NCBI RefSeq assembly: GCF_000684975.1
Contig: NZ_BAXZ01000001.1
Coordinates: forward strand, 174,471 to 238,470
DNA: 64,000 nucleotides
Direction: 5' to 3'
DNA from: Paraburkholderia acidipaludis NBRC 101816
GTDB taxonomy: Bacteria > Pseudomonadota > Gammaproteobacteria > Burkholderiales > Burkholderiaceae
In this document: piece by piece, positions 36,180-45,523 of the stretch
How the letters are laid out: each line of letters begins with the position of its first letter
How positions within the stretch are numbered: position 1 is the first letter of the stretch
Position numbers and translations under genes: made by a program
Notes under the pieces: generated by a model
What the model saw: the letters and a program-made list of their open reading frames with translations, nothing else
What the model was told of the DNA's origin: nothing
Database searches by the model: none

Positions 36180-37063
36180 CACCTTTCCTTGCCGAAGAGG
36201 CCTGCCGGGCGAATCAGCAGCACGATCGCCATGATCACGAACACCACCGTGGCCGACGCCTCGGGCCAGAACACGCGCGTAAAGCCCTCGATCACGCCCA
36301 GTACGAGACCGGTCACGATCGACCCCATGATCGAGCCCATGCCGCCGATCACGACCACGGCGAACACCGTGATGATGAGAGGCTGGCCCATGAGCGGCGA
36401 AACCTGGATCACGGGCGCGGCCAGCACGCCCGCGAACGCCGCGAGCGCAACGCCGAAGCCGTAGGTCAGCGTGATCATGAGCGGCACGTTGACGCCGAAC
36501 GCCTCGACGAGTTTGGGGTTCTCGGTGCCGGCGCGCAGATAGGCGCCAATGCGCGTTTTCTCGATCACGAACCAGGTTGCGAAGCACACGACCAGCGACG
36601 CGACCACCACCCACGCGCGATAGTTAGGCAGATACATGAAGCCGAGATCGGTCGCGCCCGAAAGCACCCCCGGCACGTCGTAGGGCTGCCCCGACGAACC
36701 GTAGATCGCGCGGAACACGCCCTCGATCGTAAGCGTCAAACCGAAAGTCAGCAGGAGTCCGTACAGATGATCGAGCCGGTAGATCCAGCGCAGCATCGTG
36801 CGTTCGATCACCATGCCGAACACCCCCACCACCACGGGCGCGATGACGAGCATCGCCCAGTACGGCAGATCGAAGTAGGCGAGCCCCATCCACGTGAGCA
36901 TCGCACCCAGCATGAACAACGCGCCGTGCGTGAAATTGATCACGTTGAGCATGCCGAAAATCACCGCGAGGCCAAGGCTCAGAATCGCGTAGAACGAGCC
37001 GTTCACGAGCCCAAGCAGCAACTGGCTCAGCACAGCCGGCAGCGGAATGCCAAAGATCGTCAT
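36179..37063 (-). CDS. livH: Liv-type ABC permease LivH (system 2)
   Basis: A permease of 294 residues from the ATG at 37063 (TIFGIPLPAVLSQLLLGLVN), with about eight membrane segments and NVINFTHGALFMLGAM typical of LivH. The start is uncertain. GAGGAG touches an in-frame ATG at 37075 and is 12 nt from the one chosen, so the true start could be 37063, 37075 or 37102. It overlaps livM. Confidence 0.92.
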   Translation of the reverse strand: MTIFGIPLPAVLSQLLLGLVNGSFYAILSLGLAVIFGMLNVINFTHGALFMLGAMLTWMGLAYFDLPYWAMLVIAPVVVGVFGMVIERTMLRWIYRLDHLYGLLLTFGLTLTIEGVFRAIYGSSGQPYDVPGVLSGATDLGFMYLPNYRAWVVVASLVVCFATWFVIEKTRIGAYLRAGTENPKLVEAFGVNVPLMITLTYGFGVALAAFAGVLAAPVIQVSPLMGQPLIITVFAVVVIGGMGSIMGSIVTGLVLGVIEGFTRVFWPEASATVVFVIMAIVLLIRPAGLFGKER

Positions 37064-37195
37064 GAAAGCCGCCATCTCCTCAAGATCGCATTCGTGCGGC
37101 ATGCGACGCGGTACGGCAAAGCCGCACCGCGCGCCACGAAAACAGCGCCGCGCGCCTGGTTGCGCTTAGTTCAACTTGTTTCAGCTGATTTCCGC

Positions 37196-38413
37196 TTACT
37201 TCCACAAGGCGCAGCGCGACTCCTGCTTCGTCGTGTACGCCTGCTCGCCCGGGATCGTCTCCAGCACCTTGTAGTAGTCCCACGGACGCTTCGACTCGGA
37301 CGGCTTCTTCACCTCGACCAGATACATGTCGTGGATCAGCACGCCGTCCGCGCGGATATAACCGCCCTTCGTGTAGAAGTCGTCGATCTTCGTCTTCTTG
37401 AGCTGCTCCATCACCTTGTCCGAATCGGTCGTGCCGGCCGCCTGCACCGCCTTCAGATACGTCATCACCGACGAATAGTCGGCCGCCTGCAATTCGGACG
37501 GCATCTTCTTCGTCTGGTCGTAATAGCGCTGCGCCCACTTGCGCGACGCGTCGTTCTGATCCCAGTACCAGCCGGTCGTCAGTTCGAGGCCCTGCGTCGT
37601 CTCAAGCCCGAGGCTGTTCACGTCGGGCAGGAACATCAGCAGCGCGGCGATCTTCATCGTCTTCGTGATGCCGAATTCCTTCGCGGCCTTGATCGAGTTG
37701 ACCGTGTCGCCGCCCGCGTTCGCGAGGCCGAGGATCTGCGCCTTCGACGCCTGCGCCTGCAGCAGGAACGACGAGAAATCCGAAGCCGAGAGCGGATGCC
37801 GGACTTCGCCCAGCACCTGGCCGCCGTTCGCCTTCACGACGTCGGCGGTGTTCTTTTCGAGCGACTTGCCGAACGCGTAGTCGGCGGTCAGGAAGAACCA
37901 CGTCTTGCCGCCCTGCTTCACCACGGCGAGACCCGTGCCCTTCGCCAGCGCGACCGTGTCGTAGCCGTAATGCACCGTGTACGGCGTGCACTGCTCGTTC
38001 GTCAGCGCATCCGTGCCTGCGCCCGTGTTGAAGTACACGCGCTTCTTCTCCAGCGCGACCTGATTCATGGAGAGCGCGGTGGCCGAGTTCGTGCCGCCGA
38101 GCAGCATGTCGAGCCCGTCGCGGTCCATCCACTCGCGCGCCTTCGAAGCCGCGATGTCGGCCTTGTTCTGGTGGTCGGCATACATGATCTCGATCGGCTT
38201 GCCGAGCACCTTGCCGCCAAAGTCCGCCACCGCCATCTTGATGGCGACGAGGCCGCCCTGCCCGTCGTCGTCGGCATAGAGGCCCGACATATCCGTGATG
38301 AAACCGATCTTCACCGCATCGTCGGCGGCCTGCGCATTCCCCGCGCCGAGCGCCGTTGCCGCGGCCACGGCGGCAACGAAAGTGGCGAGCCGCGCGAACG
38401 TCGTTTTCTTCAT
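37196..38413 (-). CDS. livK: Liv-type substrate-binding protein (system 2)
   Basis: A 405-residue periplasmic binding protein. The signal peptide is KKTTFARLATFVAAVAAATA with cleavage near GNAQA; the mature start ADDAVKIGFITDMSGLYADD is followed by QGGLVAIKMAV. AAGGAG lies 7 nt before the ATG. The pocket sequence differs from system 1, so the ligand may not be a branched-chain amino acid; related proteins bind urea, amides or aromatic acids. It is placed between livF and livH. Confidence 0.9.
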   Translation of the reverse strand: MKKTTFARLATFVAAVAAATALGAGNAQAADDAVKIGFITDMSGLYADDDGQGGLVAIKMAVADFGGKVLGKPIEIMYADHQNKADIAASKAREWMDRDGLDMLLGGTNSATALSMNQVALEKKRVYFNTGAGTDALTNEQCTPYTVHYGYDTVALAKGTGLAVVKQGGKTWFFLTADYAFGKSLEKNTADVVKANGGQVLGEVRHPLSASDFSSFLLQAQASKAQILGLANAGGDTVNSIKAAKEFGITKTMKIAALLMFLPDVNSLGLETTQGLELTTGWYWDQNDASRKWAQRYYDQTKKMPSELQAADYSSVMTYLKAVQAAGTTDSDKVMEQLKKTKIDDFYTKGGYIRADGVLIHDMYLVEVKKPSESKRPWDYYKVLETIPGEQAYTTKQESRCALWK

Positions 38414-38546
38414 TACAGTCTCCTTCTTTTCTGGTTGCGTTGTTATCGAAGCAATACGGCGAGACAACAATTCACGGCAGACACGTTGCGAGCGGCACGG
38501 CAAGTCACCTCCGGCCGCGCCGGCCGCAACGCGTGAGCGGATGAAG

Positions 38547-39305
38547 CTAAACGCCAAGCAGATCGTGAAGCACGGGCATCTTGGCATCGAGTTCGGCCAC
38601 GCCGAAATGCTCGACGATGTGTCCGTGCTCCATGACGTAGAACCGGTCGGCAAGCGGCGCGGCGAAGCGGAAGTTCTGCTCCACCATGACGATCGTGTAG
38701 CCGCGCGACTTGAGCGTGACGATCATGCGCGCCAGCGTCTGCACGATCACGGGTGCAAGGCCTTCGGAGATCTCGTCGAGCAGCAGCAGGTTCGCGCCCG
38801 TGCGCAGGATGCGCGCGACGGCCAGCATCTGCTGCTCGCCGCCGGAGAGCCGCGTGCCCTGGCTGTGGCGGCGCTCCGCGAGATTCGGGAACATGGCATA
38901 GATCTCGTCGAGCGACATGCCCTGGGCGTTCGGGTTCACCGGCGGCGGCAGCAGCAGGTTTTCCTCGCAGGAGAGGCTCGCGAAGATGCCGCGCTCTTCG
39001 GGGCAGTAGCCGACACCGCAGTGCGCGATCCGATACGTGGGCAGCTGAATGGTCTCGCGCCCGCCAATGCGGATCGATCCCGTGCGGCGTCCCGTGAGAC
39101 CCATGATGGCGCGCAGCGTCGTGGTGCGCCCCGCGCCGTTGCGCCCCAGCAGCGTGACGACTTCGCCGCGCGCGACCGTGAGATCGACGCCGTGCAGAAT
39201 GTGCGACTCGCCATACCACGTCTGCAGACCCGCGATCTCCAGCGCAGGCTCGCCCGGCGCCGCAACGCCCGCGGCTACGCGTTCGACTTCCGTCACCGTG
39301 TTCAT
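38547..39305 (-). CDS. livF: Liv-type ABC ATPase LivF (system 2), Arg in the P-loop
   Basis: A 252-residue ATPase. Walker A reads GRNGAGRTTT: residue 60, normally the phosphate-binding Lys, is Arg (codon 39126-39128). The signature LSGGEQQMLAVARIL is normal. Walker B is LLLLDEISEGLAP, with the catalytic Glu kept, and the switch position is VEQNF. Its ATG overlaps the livG stop as ATGA (39302-39305). It may still work, because in these heterodimers the LivG partner keeps a normal site, or it may hydrolyse poorly. This substitution is worth comparing across relatives. Confidence 0.93.
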   Translation of the reverse strand: MNTVTEVERVAAGVAAPGEPALEIAGLQTWYGESHILHGVDLTVARGEVVTLLGRNGAGRTTTLRAIMGLTGRRTGSIRIGGRETIQLPTYRIAHCGVGYCPEERGIFASLSCEENLLLPPPVNPNAQGMSLDEIYAMFPNLAERRHSQGTRLSGGEQQMLAVARILRTGANLLLLDEISEGLAPVIVQTLARMIVTLKSRGYTIVMVEQNFRFAAPLADRFYVMEHGHIVEHFGVAELDAKMPVLHDLLGV

Positions 39306-40081
39306 GGGTGGGCCCCCGCAAGGGCTGCGTCCGCACTGCCCATGTAGGCCTCGGCCACGAGCGGATTCTTCGACACTTCCGCGTAGCTGCCTTCGGCGAG
39401 CACCTCGCCGCGCTGCAGGACCGTGATCGTGTCGGAGATGCCTGCGATGACGTTCATGTTGTGTTCGACCATCAGGATCGTGCGCCCGCTCGAGACTTTC
39501 TTGATGAGCGCCGTCACGCGGTCCACGTCCTCGTGGCCCATTCCCTGGGTCGGCTCGTCGAGCAGCATCAGTTCCGGCTCCATCGCCAGGGTCGTCGCGA
39601 TCTCGAGCGCGCGCTTGCGACCGTATGCGAGCTCGACGGTCGGCACGTCCGCGAAGTCGGTGAGGCCGACCTGCGTGAGCAGGTCCATTGCGCGATCGTC
39701 GAGTTCGGCGAGCGTGCGTGCGCTCTTCCAGAAGTGGTAAGCGGTGCCGAGCGAGCGCTGCAGGCCAATGCGCACGTTCTGCAACGCCGTGAGATGCGGA
39801 AACACCGCCGAGATCTGGAACGAACGGATGATGCCGCGCCGCGCAATCTGTGCGGGCCGCTCGTTCGTGATGTCCACGCCGTTGAACACGATGCGCCCGG
39901 CGCTGGGCTCGAGAAATTTGGTTAGCAGATTGAAGCAGGTGGTCTTGCCCGCTCCATTGGGCCCGATCAGCGCGTGGATCGTGCCGCGGCACACACGCAA
40001 GTTGACGCCGTTCACGGCGGTGAAGCCTTTGAATTGGCGCGTTAGACCGCGCGTCTCCAGAATCGTGTCGCCGAGAATCAT
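39302..40081 (-). CDS. livG: Liv-type ABC ATPase LivG (system 2)
   Basis: A 259-residue ATPase with a normal Walker A (GPNGAGKTTCFNLLTKFL), signature ELAYGRKRALEIATTL (the LivG form) and Walker B LMLLDEPTQGMG, and a His switch in MVEHNMNVI. The ATG at 40081 follows GAAGGGGAC. It is the first gene of the second liv operon and is coupled to livF. The promoter must lie in the 385 bp gap upstream. Confidence 0.95.
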   Translation of the reverse strand: MILGDTILETRGLTRQFKGFTAVNGVNLRVCRGTIHALIGPNGAGKTTCFNLLTKFLEPSAGRIVFNGVDITNERPAQIARRGIIRSFQISAVFPHLTALQNVRIGLQRSLGTAYHFWKSARTLAELDDRAMDLLTQVGLTDFADVPTVELAYGRKRALEIATTLAMEPELMLLDEPTQGMGHEDVDRVTALIKKVSSGRTILMVEHNMNVIAGISDTITVLQRGEVLAEGSYAEVSKNPLVAEAYMGSADAALAGAHP

Positions 40082-40466
40082 GTCCCCTTCCACGCGAAGT
40101 AATGGCGTAACTCTGCACGTTGTTCGCGCGAGCCGCCGCACGAATGCCGATAAAGCAATGAGGCCGCGCCAGTTGTAAGGCGCTTGAAGTCCGCTACCGG
40201 CGCGTGCCGTGCGCCCCCGTTCTCGCGCATTGTCTCGCCAATGATGCAGCGCAATCATTGGGATTTGCACTTAGGGTAAAGCGTGCCGCCGGGCTACGAA
40301 TGCATGGCAAGGATGACGCGAGATAAGCGCACGATAGCCACACGATCGCAACACATTTCATGAGAATTCGCGATGTGGAAAAACACGTCCACATAGTCAG
40401 GATGGGCATCGGAATACTCCGGTGCTAGTCCTGGATACTGAACTGGATAGTGCGCTGCGCAGGCGC
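40082..40466. other. 385 bp gap upstream of liv operon 2
   Basis: No gene is supported. It contains a 7 bp inverted repeat ATGTGGA-N8-TCCACAT (40373-40394) that could be an operator, and no clear terminator for the GMC oxidoreductase gene that ends at 40467. Confidence 0.45.
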
Positions 40467-42188
40467 TCAGGCGGTCGTCGTCAGCGGTGCGGAAACCTCC
40501 ACATTGACGCGCGCGCCGGCGCCTTCGCGACGATCGGCGCGCATCATGGCAGCGGCACGCTCCGCAATCATCAGCGTCGGCGAATTCGTGTTGCCCGAGG
40601 TGATGAACGGCATCACCGAAGCGTCGACTACACGCAGTCCCTCTACCCCAAGCACGCGCAGGCGCGCGTCGACCACGGCATCGGCATCGTCGGCGCGGCC
40701 CATGCGGCAGGTGCCCACCGGATGGAAGATCGTCGTGCCGACGTTGCCCGCCGCTTCGTGCAGTTGCGCTTCGGTCTGGAACGCCGTGCCCGGCAGGATT
40801 TCTTCGGGCCGGTAGCGTGCCAGCGCCTGCGACGCCGCAATGCGCCGCGTGAGGCGCATTGCGTTCGCGGCCACGCGGCGATCGTGCTCGGTAGACAGGT
40901 AGTTGGGCGCGATCGAAGGCGCCACCGTGGGATCGCCGGAAACGATATGAATGCTGCCGCGCGAAGTCGGCCGCAGATTGCACACCGACGCCGTGAAGGC
41001 ATTGAAGCGATGCAGCGGTTCCCCGAAGCGATCGAGCGAAAGCGGCTGCACGTGATACTGGAGGTCGGGCCGCGTGAGCGTGGAATCGTTCGGATCGGAC
41101 TTCGCGAAGGCGCCGAGCTGCGAGGGCGCCATCGACATCGGCCCGCTCTGGAAGAACGCGTACTGCATGCCGATCAGAAGCTTGCCCCACCAGTGCGCCG
41201 AGGCCGTATTGAGCGTGCGCACGCCGCTCACGCGGTACGCCATGCGCAGTTGCAGATGGTCCTGCAGGTTCTCGCCCACGCCGCGCAAATCCTGCACGAC
41301 GCCGATGCCGAGATTGGCGAGCCTGCGCGCGTCGCCAATGCCGGAAAGTTCGAGCAGTTGCGGCGAATTCACCGCGCCCGCGCTGAGGATCACTTCGCCG
41401 CGCGCACGCGCCACGTAGTCGACGCCGCCGCCGCGATACTCCACGCCCACGCAGCGCTTGCCTTCGAAGATCACGCGTTGCGTGTGCGCGCCGGTAATGA
41501 TGGTGAGATTCGGCCGCTTCATCGCCGCGCGCAGAAACGCCTTCGATGCGTTCCACCGCACGCCGCGCTTCTGGTTCACGTCGAAGTAGCCCACGCCGCT
41601 GTTGTCGCCGCGATTGAAGTCGTCGGTGGCGGCAATGCCCTGCTCCTGCGCCGCCTGCGCGAACGTTTCGAGAATCTTCCACTTCAGGCGCTGCTTCTCG
41701 ACGCGCCACTCGCCGCCGGCGCCGTGAAACTCGCTCGCGCCGCCGTGATAGTCCTCGCTGCGCCGGAACACGGGCAGCACGGCATCCCACGACCACGCCG
41801 CGTCGCCGGTCGCGCGCGCCCACCCATCGTAGTCCTCACGTTGTCCGCGCATGTAGATCATGCCGTTGATCGACGACGATCCGCCCAGCACGCGCCCGCG
41901 CGGATACGACAGCGCGCGGCCGTTCAGGCCCGCTTCGGCCGCCGTCTTGTAGAGCCAGTCGGTGCGCGGATTGCCGATGCAGTAGAGATAGCCGACGGGA
42001 ATGTGAATCCAGTGGTAATCGTCCTGGCCGCCCGCTTCGAGCAGCAGCACCGAAACCTCCGGATCTTCGGTGAGGCGATTGGCGAGCACGCAGCCCGCCG
42101 TGCCGGCGCCGACGATCACATAGTCGAATTCGCCTTCGAGGCGACGCGAGGACGTACGTCCTCCTGAAGATTCCGTGGTGGTGGGCAT
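40467..42188 (-). CDS. hpdH: GMC-family FAD oxidoreductase, probable 3-hydroxypropionate dehydrogenase
   Basis: A 573-residue glucose-methanol-choline family flavoenzyme. The FAD motif VIVGAGTAGCVLANRL lies near residue 20, the GMC signature PRGRVLGGSSSINGMIY follows, and the C-terminal catalytic His/Asn region is FHPVGTCRMG...NTNSPTLMIAER. Choline dehydrogenase is the nearest well-known relative. The adjacent mmsA and divergent LysR gene reproduce the hpdR-mmsA-hpdH layout described for 3-hydroxypropionate degradation in pseudomonads, so the substrate assignment rests on context. The ATG at 42188 follows GGGAGAC, 38 bp after mmsA. Confidence 0.72.
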   Translation of the reverse strand: MPTTTESSGGRTSSRRLEGEFDYVIVGAGTAGCVLANRLTEDPEVSVLLLEAGGQDDYHWIHIPVGYLYCIGNPRTDWLYKTAAEAGLNGRALSYPRGRVLGGSSSINGMIYMRGQREDYDGWARATGDAAWSWDAVLPVFRRSEDYHGGASEFHGAGGEWRVEKQRLKWKILETFAQAAQEQGIAATDDFNRGDNSGVGYFDVNQKRGVRWNASKAFLRAAMKRPNLTIITGAHTQRVIFEGKRCVGVEYRGGGVDYVARARGEVILSAGAVNSPQLLELSGIGDARRLANLGIGVVQDLRGVGENLQDHLQLRMAYRVSGVRTLNTASAHWWGKLLIGMQYAFFQSGPMSMAPSQLGAFAKSDPNDSTLTRPDLQYHVQPLSLDRFGEPLHRFNAFTASVCNLRPTSRGSIHIVSGDPTVAPSIAPNYLSTEHDRRVAANAMRLTRRIAASQALARYRPEEILPGTAFQTEAQLHEAAGNVGTTIFHPVGTCRMGRADDADAVVDARLRVLGVEGLRVVDASVMPFITSGNTNSPTLMIAERAAAMMRADRREGAGARVNVEVSAPLTTTA

Positions 42189-42226
42189 GCGTGTCTCCCT
42201 GCTCTTGTCCGATGCAGTGCGCGAAC

Positions 42227-43747
42227 CTACTTCGCGACGGGCATCGTGAATTCGGCGCCCTTCGCGATGCTGTCCGGCCAGCGCTGCATGATGCTCTTGT
42301 AGCGCGTGTAGAAGCGCACGCCCTCCTCGCCATAAGCGTGGTGATCGCCGAACAGCGAACGCTTCCAGCCGCCGAACGAGTGCCACGCCATCGGCACCGG
42401 AATCGGCACGTTGATGCCCACCATGCCCACCTTGATCTGCCGCGAGAAGGCGCGCGCCGCACCGCCGTCGGACGTGAAGAGCGACACGCCGTTCGCGAAC
42501 TCGTGACGGTTGATGAGCGCCACTGCGCTCGCGAAATCGGGCACGCGCACCACCGAAAGCACGGGACCGAAGATCTCTTCCTTGTAGATCGTCATGTCGG
42601 TCTGCACGTCGTCGAACAGCGTGCCGCCGAGGAAAAATCCGTCCTGGCCATCGACCGCATGCGTGCGGCCGTCGACCACGAGCTTCGCGCCCGCGGCCAC
42701 GCCGGCATCGATATAGCCCTTCACTTTCGTGCGATGCGCGCCCGTGACGAGCGGCCCCATCTCGGAGGCGCTGTCCATGCCGTTGCCGATCTTCAGCGCT
42801 TTCACGCGCGGCGTGAGGCGCTCGACGAGCTCGTCGGCGATATGGCCCACGGCCACCGCCACCGAAATCGCCATGCAACGCTCGCCCGCCGAGCCATACG
42901 CCGCGCCGATCAGCGCATCCACGGCCTGGTCGAGGTCGGCATCGGGCATCACCACCAGATGGTTCTTCGCGCCGCCCAGCGCCTGCACGCGCTTGCCGTG
43001 CTTCGTGCCTTCCGTGTAGATGTATTCGGCGATCGGCGTAGAGCCGACGAACGAGAGCGCCGTGACGTCGGGATGCGCGAGCAGCGCATCCACGGCCACC
43101 TTGTCGCCGTGCACGACGTTGAATACGCCGTCGGGCAGACCGGCTTCCTTGAGCAGTTCCGCGAGGCGCAGCGACGCGGACGGATCGCGTTCCGAAGGCT
43201 TCAGCACGAACGTGTTGCCGCACGCGAGCGCAACCGGAAACATCCAGCACGGCACCATCATCGGGAAGTTGAACGGCGTGACGCCGGCCACGACGCCGAG
43301 CGGCTGGCGCAGGTTCCAGTTGTCGATGCCGCCGCCGATCTGGTCGGTGAAGTCGGTTTTCAGCAGATTCGGAATGCCGCACGCGAACTCGACGATCTCG
43401 ATGCCGCGCATCACCTCGCCCTTCGCGTCCGAAAACACCTTGCCGTGCTCGCGCGTGATGAGTTCGGCAAGTTCGTCGTGATGCTGGTCCAGCAGATCCT
43501 TGAACTTGAACAGAATACGCGCGCGCTTGATGGGCGCCATTTCGCTCCATGCCGGGAACGCGGCGTTCGCCGCGACGACGGCGGCATCCACCTCGGCCAC
43601 GCTCGCGAGCGGCACGCGCGCGGCGACCTTGCCCGTCGCCGGATTGAAGACGTCGCCGTAGCGCTCGCTCGCGCCGCCTTGCGGCTTGCCATTGACGTAG
43701 TGCGTCAGCGTGCGCACGCCCGCTTCGTTCAGATGTGTCTCGCCCAT
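42227..43747 (-). CDS. mmsA: CoA-acylating methylmalonate/malonate-semialdehyde dehydrogenase
   Basis: A 506-residue aldehyde dehydrogenase that converts (methyl)malonate semialdehyde with CoA and NAD to propionyl- or acetyl-CoA plus CO2. The catalytic cysteine is in GSAGERCMAISVAVAVG, and the family-specific GGAKNHLVVMPDADL replaces the usual ALDH glutamate motif (the Glu is replaced by Asn, as expected for CoA-acylating members). GAGGGACAC precedes the ATG. It is the first gene of a pair with the GMC enzyme and divergent from the LysR gene. Confidence 0.92.
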   Translation of the reverse strand: MGETHLNEAGVRTLTHYVNGKPQGGASERYGDVFNPATGKVAARVPLASVAEVDAAVVAANAAFPAWSEMAPIKRARILFKFKDLLDQHHDELAELITREHGKVFSDAKGEVMRGIEIVEFACGIPNLLKTDFTDQIGGGIDNWNLRQPLGVVAGVTPFNFPMMVPCWMFPVALACGNTFVLKPSERDPSASLRLAELLKEAGLPDGVFNVVHGDKVAVDALLAHPDVTALSFVGSTPIAEYIYTEGTKHGKRVQALGGAKNHLVVMPDADLDQAVDALIGAAYGSAGERCMAISVAVAVGHIADELVERLTPRVKALKIGNGMDSASEMGPLVTGAHRTKVKGYIDAGVAAGAKLVVDGRTHAVDGQDGFFLGGTLFDDVQTDMTIYKEEIFGPVLSVVRVPDFASAVALINRHEFANGVSLFTSDGGAARAFSRQIKVGMVGINVPIPVPMAWHSFGGWKRSLFGDHHAYGEEGVRFYTRYKSIMQRWPDSIAKGAEFTMPVAK

Positions 43748-43895
43748 GTGTCCCTCTGTCGTCGATGATGATGCGGCGCCGGCAAGCTACGAACACCCAG
43801 CCCCGCGGGGATGTTCAGGAAGCGTAATCGCGAGGGCGCGCCGCGATCCAATGATTAATGCTCATTTACGATATAAGACGCGTTAATATCAGGAC
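43748..43895. promoter_or_regulatory. Divergent control region of mmsA and the LysR gene
   Basis: This 148 bp gap has an AT-rich centre with AATGA-N7-TCATT (43850-43866), a T-N11-A-like site for a LysR regulator. TATAAG lies just downstream for the LysR gene. Confidence 0.45.
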
Positions 43896-44783
43896 ATGGA
43901 CCTGACCCTGCTCCGCGCCTTCGTCACGGTGGCGCGCGAAGGCAATCTCACGCGCGCCGCCGGACACCTGCATCTGACGCAGCCTGCCGTGAGCCTGCAG
44001 ATCAAGCATCTGCAGGAAGCGCTGGGCGTGACGCTCTTCACGCGCACCTCGCACGGCCTTGCGCTCACGCGCGACGGCCAGGCGCTGCTGCCCCATGCCG
44101 AGCGCGCGCTCGCGGCCGCGGGCGACGTGCAGCGCGCCGCTGCTGCACTGCGTCACGAAGTACGCGGCCGGCTGCGCATCGGCACGATTCTCGATCCCGC
44201 GTTCCTGCGCCTCGGCGGCTTTCTGCGGCAGCTCGTCGAGACCTGGCCGCAGATCGAAACGGCGCTGCGTCACGGCATGTCCGGCTGGGTGCTCGATCAG
44301 GTGCGCGCGAGCGAGCTCGACGTGGGTTATTACATCGGCCAGCCGGGTCCGGATGCGGCCAGCTTCCATGCGATCACCCTCACGCGCTTCCAGTACCGCG
44401 TGCTCGCGCCCGCCGGCTGGAAAGACCGCGTGAAGGGCGCCGGCGACTGGCGCGCGCTCGCCGCGTTCCCGTGGATCTGGACGCCGCCCGCTTCCGCCCA
44501 CAACCGGCTGCTCACGCGCCTGTTCGAAGCCGCGGACGCGAGACCCGTGAAGGTCGCCGAAGTGGACCAGGAACCGTCGATGCTCGACCTCGTGAAGTCG
44601 GGTGTCGGGCTCACGCTGGCGCGCGATTCCATCGCGATTGCGGAGGCGCACGCGCACGCCCTCACCATCGTCGAAGGCGTGACGGTGCCCACCGAACTCA
44701 CTTTCATCACGCTCGCTTCGCGCCGCGACGAGCCCGCCATTGCCGCCGCGCTCAAGGCGATCGAAACGCAATGGGCGATATGA
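43896..44783 (+). CDS. hpdR: LysR-type regulator, probable activator of mmsA-hpdH
   Basis: A 295-residue LysR protein. The winged helix-turn-helix covers residues 1-60 (NLTRAAGHLHLTQPAVSLQIKHLQ), followed by a substrate-binding-like effector domain. AGGAC lies just before the ATG. It is divergent from mmsA, which is the classic layout of a LysR activator and its target. The likely effector is 3-hydroxypropionate or a related hydroxy acid, inferred from the neighbours only. Confidence 0.8.
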   Translation: MDLTLLRAFVTVAREGNLTRAAGHLHLTQPAVSLQIKHLQEALGVTLFTRTSHGLALTRDGQALLPHAERALAAAGDVQRAAAALRHEVRGRLRIGTILDPAFLRLGGFLRQLVETWPQIETALRHGMSGWVLDQVRASELDVGYYIGQPGPDAASFHAITLTRFQYRVLAPAGWKDRVKGAGDWRALAAFPWIWTPPASAHNRLLTRLFEAADARPVKVAEVDQEPSMLDLVKSGVGLTLARDSIAIAEAHAHALTIVEGVTVPTELTFITLASRRDEPAIAAALKAIETQWAI

Positions 44784-44955
44784 GCGCCGCTCATGAGGGC
44801 GCCGCCGCACGCAACACCCCTCCTCGTGGCACGGTGTAACAGCGCCGTCACACAAGATTTGCTAGATTCAACTTTCGCCCGCGCGAATGCCGAGCGGCGA
44901 GCCCCGAGTCTCGCTCATCGTTCCCCCGCTTTTTCTCGTTCAACAGGAGCTTTGC

Positions 44956-45480
44956 ATGGCCCGCAACATCGAAATCAAAGCCCGTGCCCGCGAATTCGAC
45001 GCGCTGCGCGAGCGCGCCGCCCAGATCGCCACCGACGCTCCGCTGATCTTTCGCCAGCAGGACTTCTTCTACGACGTCCCGCGCGGGCGCCTCAAGCTGC
45101 GCCAGTTCGACGACGGCACGCCGCCCGAGCTGATCTTCTATCAGCGCGACGACCGCGACGGCCCGAAGGCCTCGTACTACACGCGCAGCCCGGTCACCAA
45201 CGCGGAGGCCATGCACTCGCTGCTGGCCACGGCGCTGACCACGCGCGGCATCGTCTCGAAGGAGCGCCATGTCTATCTGGCGGGCCGCACGCGCATCCAT
45301 CTGGACCGCGTGGACGGCCTGGGCGATTTCGTCGAGCTCGAAGTCGTGCTCGGCCCGGACGACGACGAACAAGGCGGCGAAGCCGAAGCCCACGCGATGT
45401 TCAAGAAGCTCGGCGTGGAGGAAAGCGATCTCGTGGCCGTGGCCTATGTCGACCTGCTGAACGCGCCGGTCAGCGCGTAA
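44956..45480 (+). CDS. CYTH-domain protein (class IV adenylate cyclase-like)
   Basis: A 174-residue tunnel-fold protein of the CYTH family, which hydrolyses or cyclises triphosphates. RNIEIKARA lies at the N-terminus; the first acid of the ExExK signature is Asn here. RLKLRQF, ELIFYQR and ERHVY are also visible, and GDFVELEVVL carries the later acidic pair. CAGGAG precedes the ATG at 44956; the longer frame upstream has no ribosome-binding site. It may be a cyclase or a thiamine-triphosphatase/tripolyphosphatase. Activity is not predictable. Confidence 0.8.
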   Translation: MARNIEIKARAREFDALRERAAQIATDAPLIFRQQDFFYDVPRGRLKLRQFDDGTPPELIFYQRDDRDGPKASYYTRSPVTNAEAMHSLLATALTTRGIVSKERHVYLAGRTRIHLDRVDGLGDFVELEVVLGPDDDEQGGEAEAHAMFKKLGVEESDLVAVAYVDLLNAPVSA

Positions 45481-45523
45481 ACAAGCCCGAGTATTTGCCC
45501 TGATTCAAGGGCAAGGCGCGGAG

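Noticed and set aside
42191..43768. 525-codon plus-strand frame opposite mmsA
   Set aside because: Shadow frame with His/Arg-rich composition; mmsA on the minus strand has all catalytic motifs.
45495..45514. Hairpin between the CYTH and Lrp genes as a terminator
   Set aside because: Seven-base stem without a T tract on either strand; not strong enough for a separate call.
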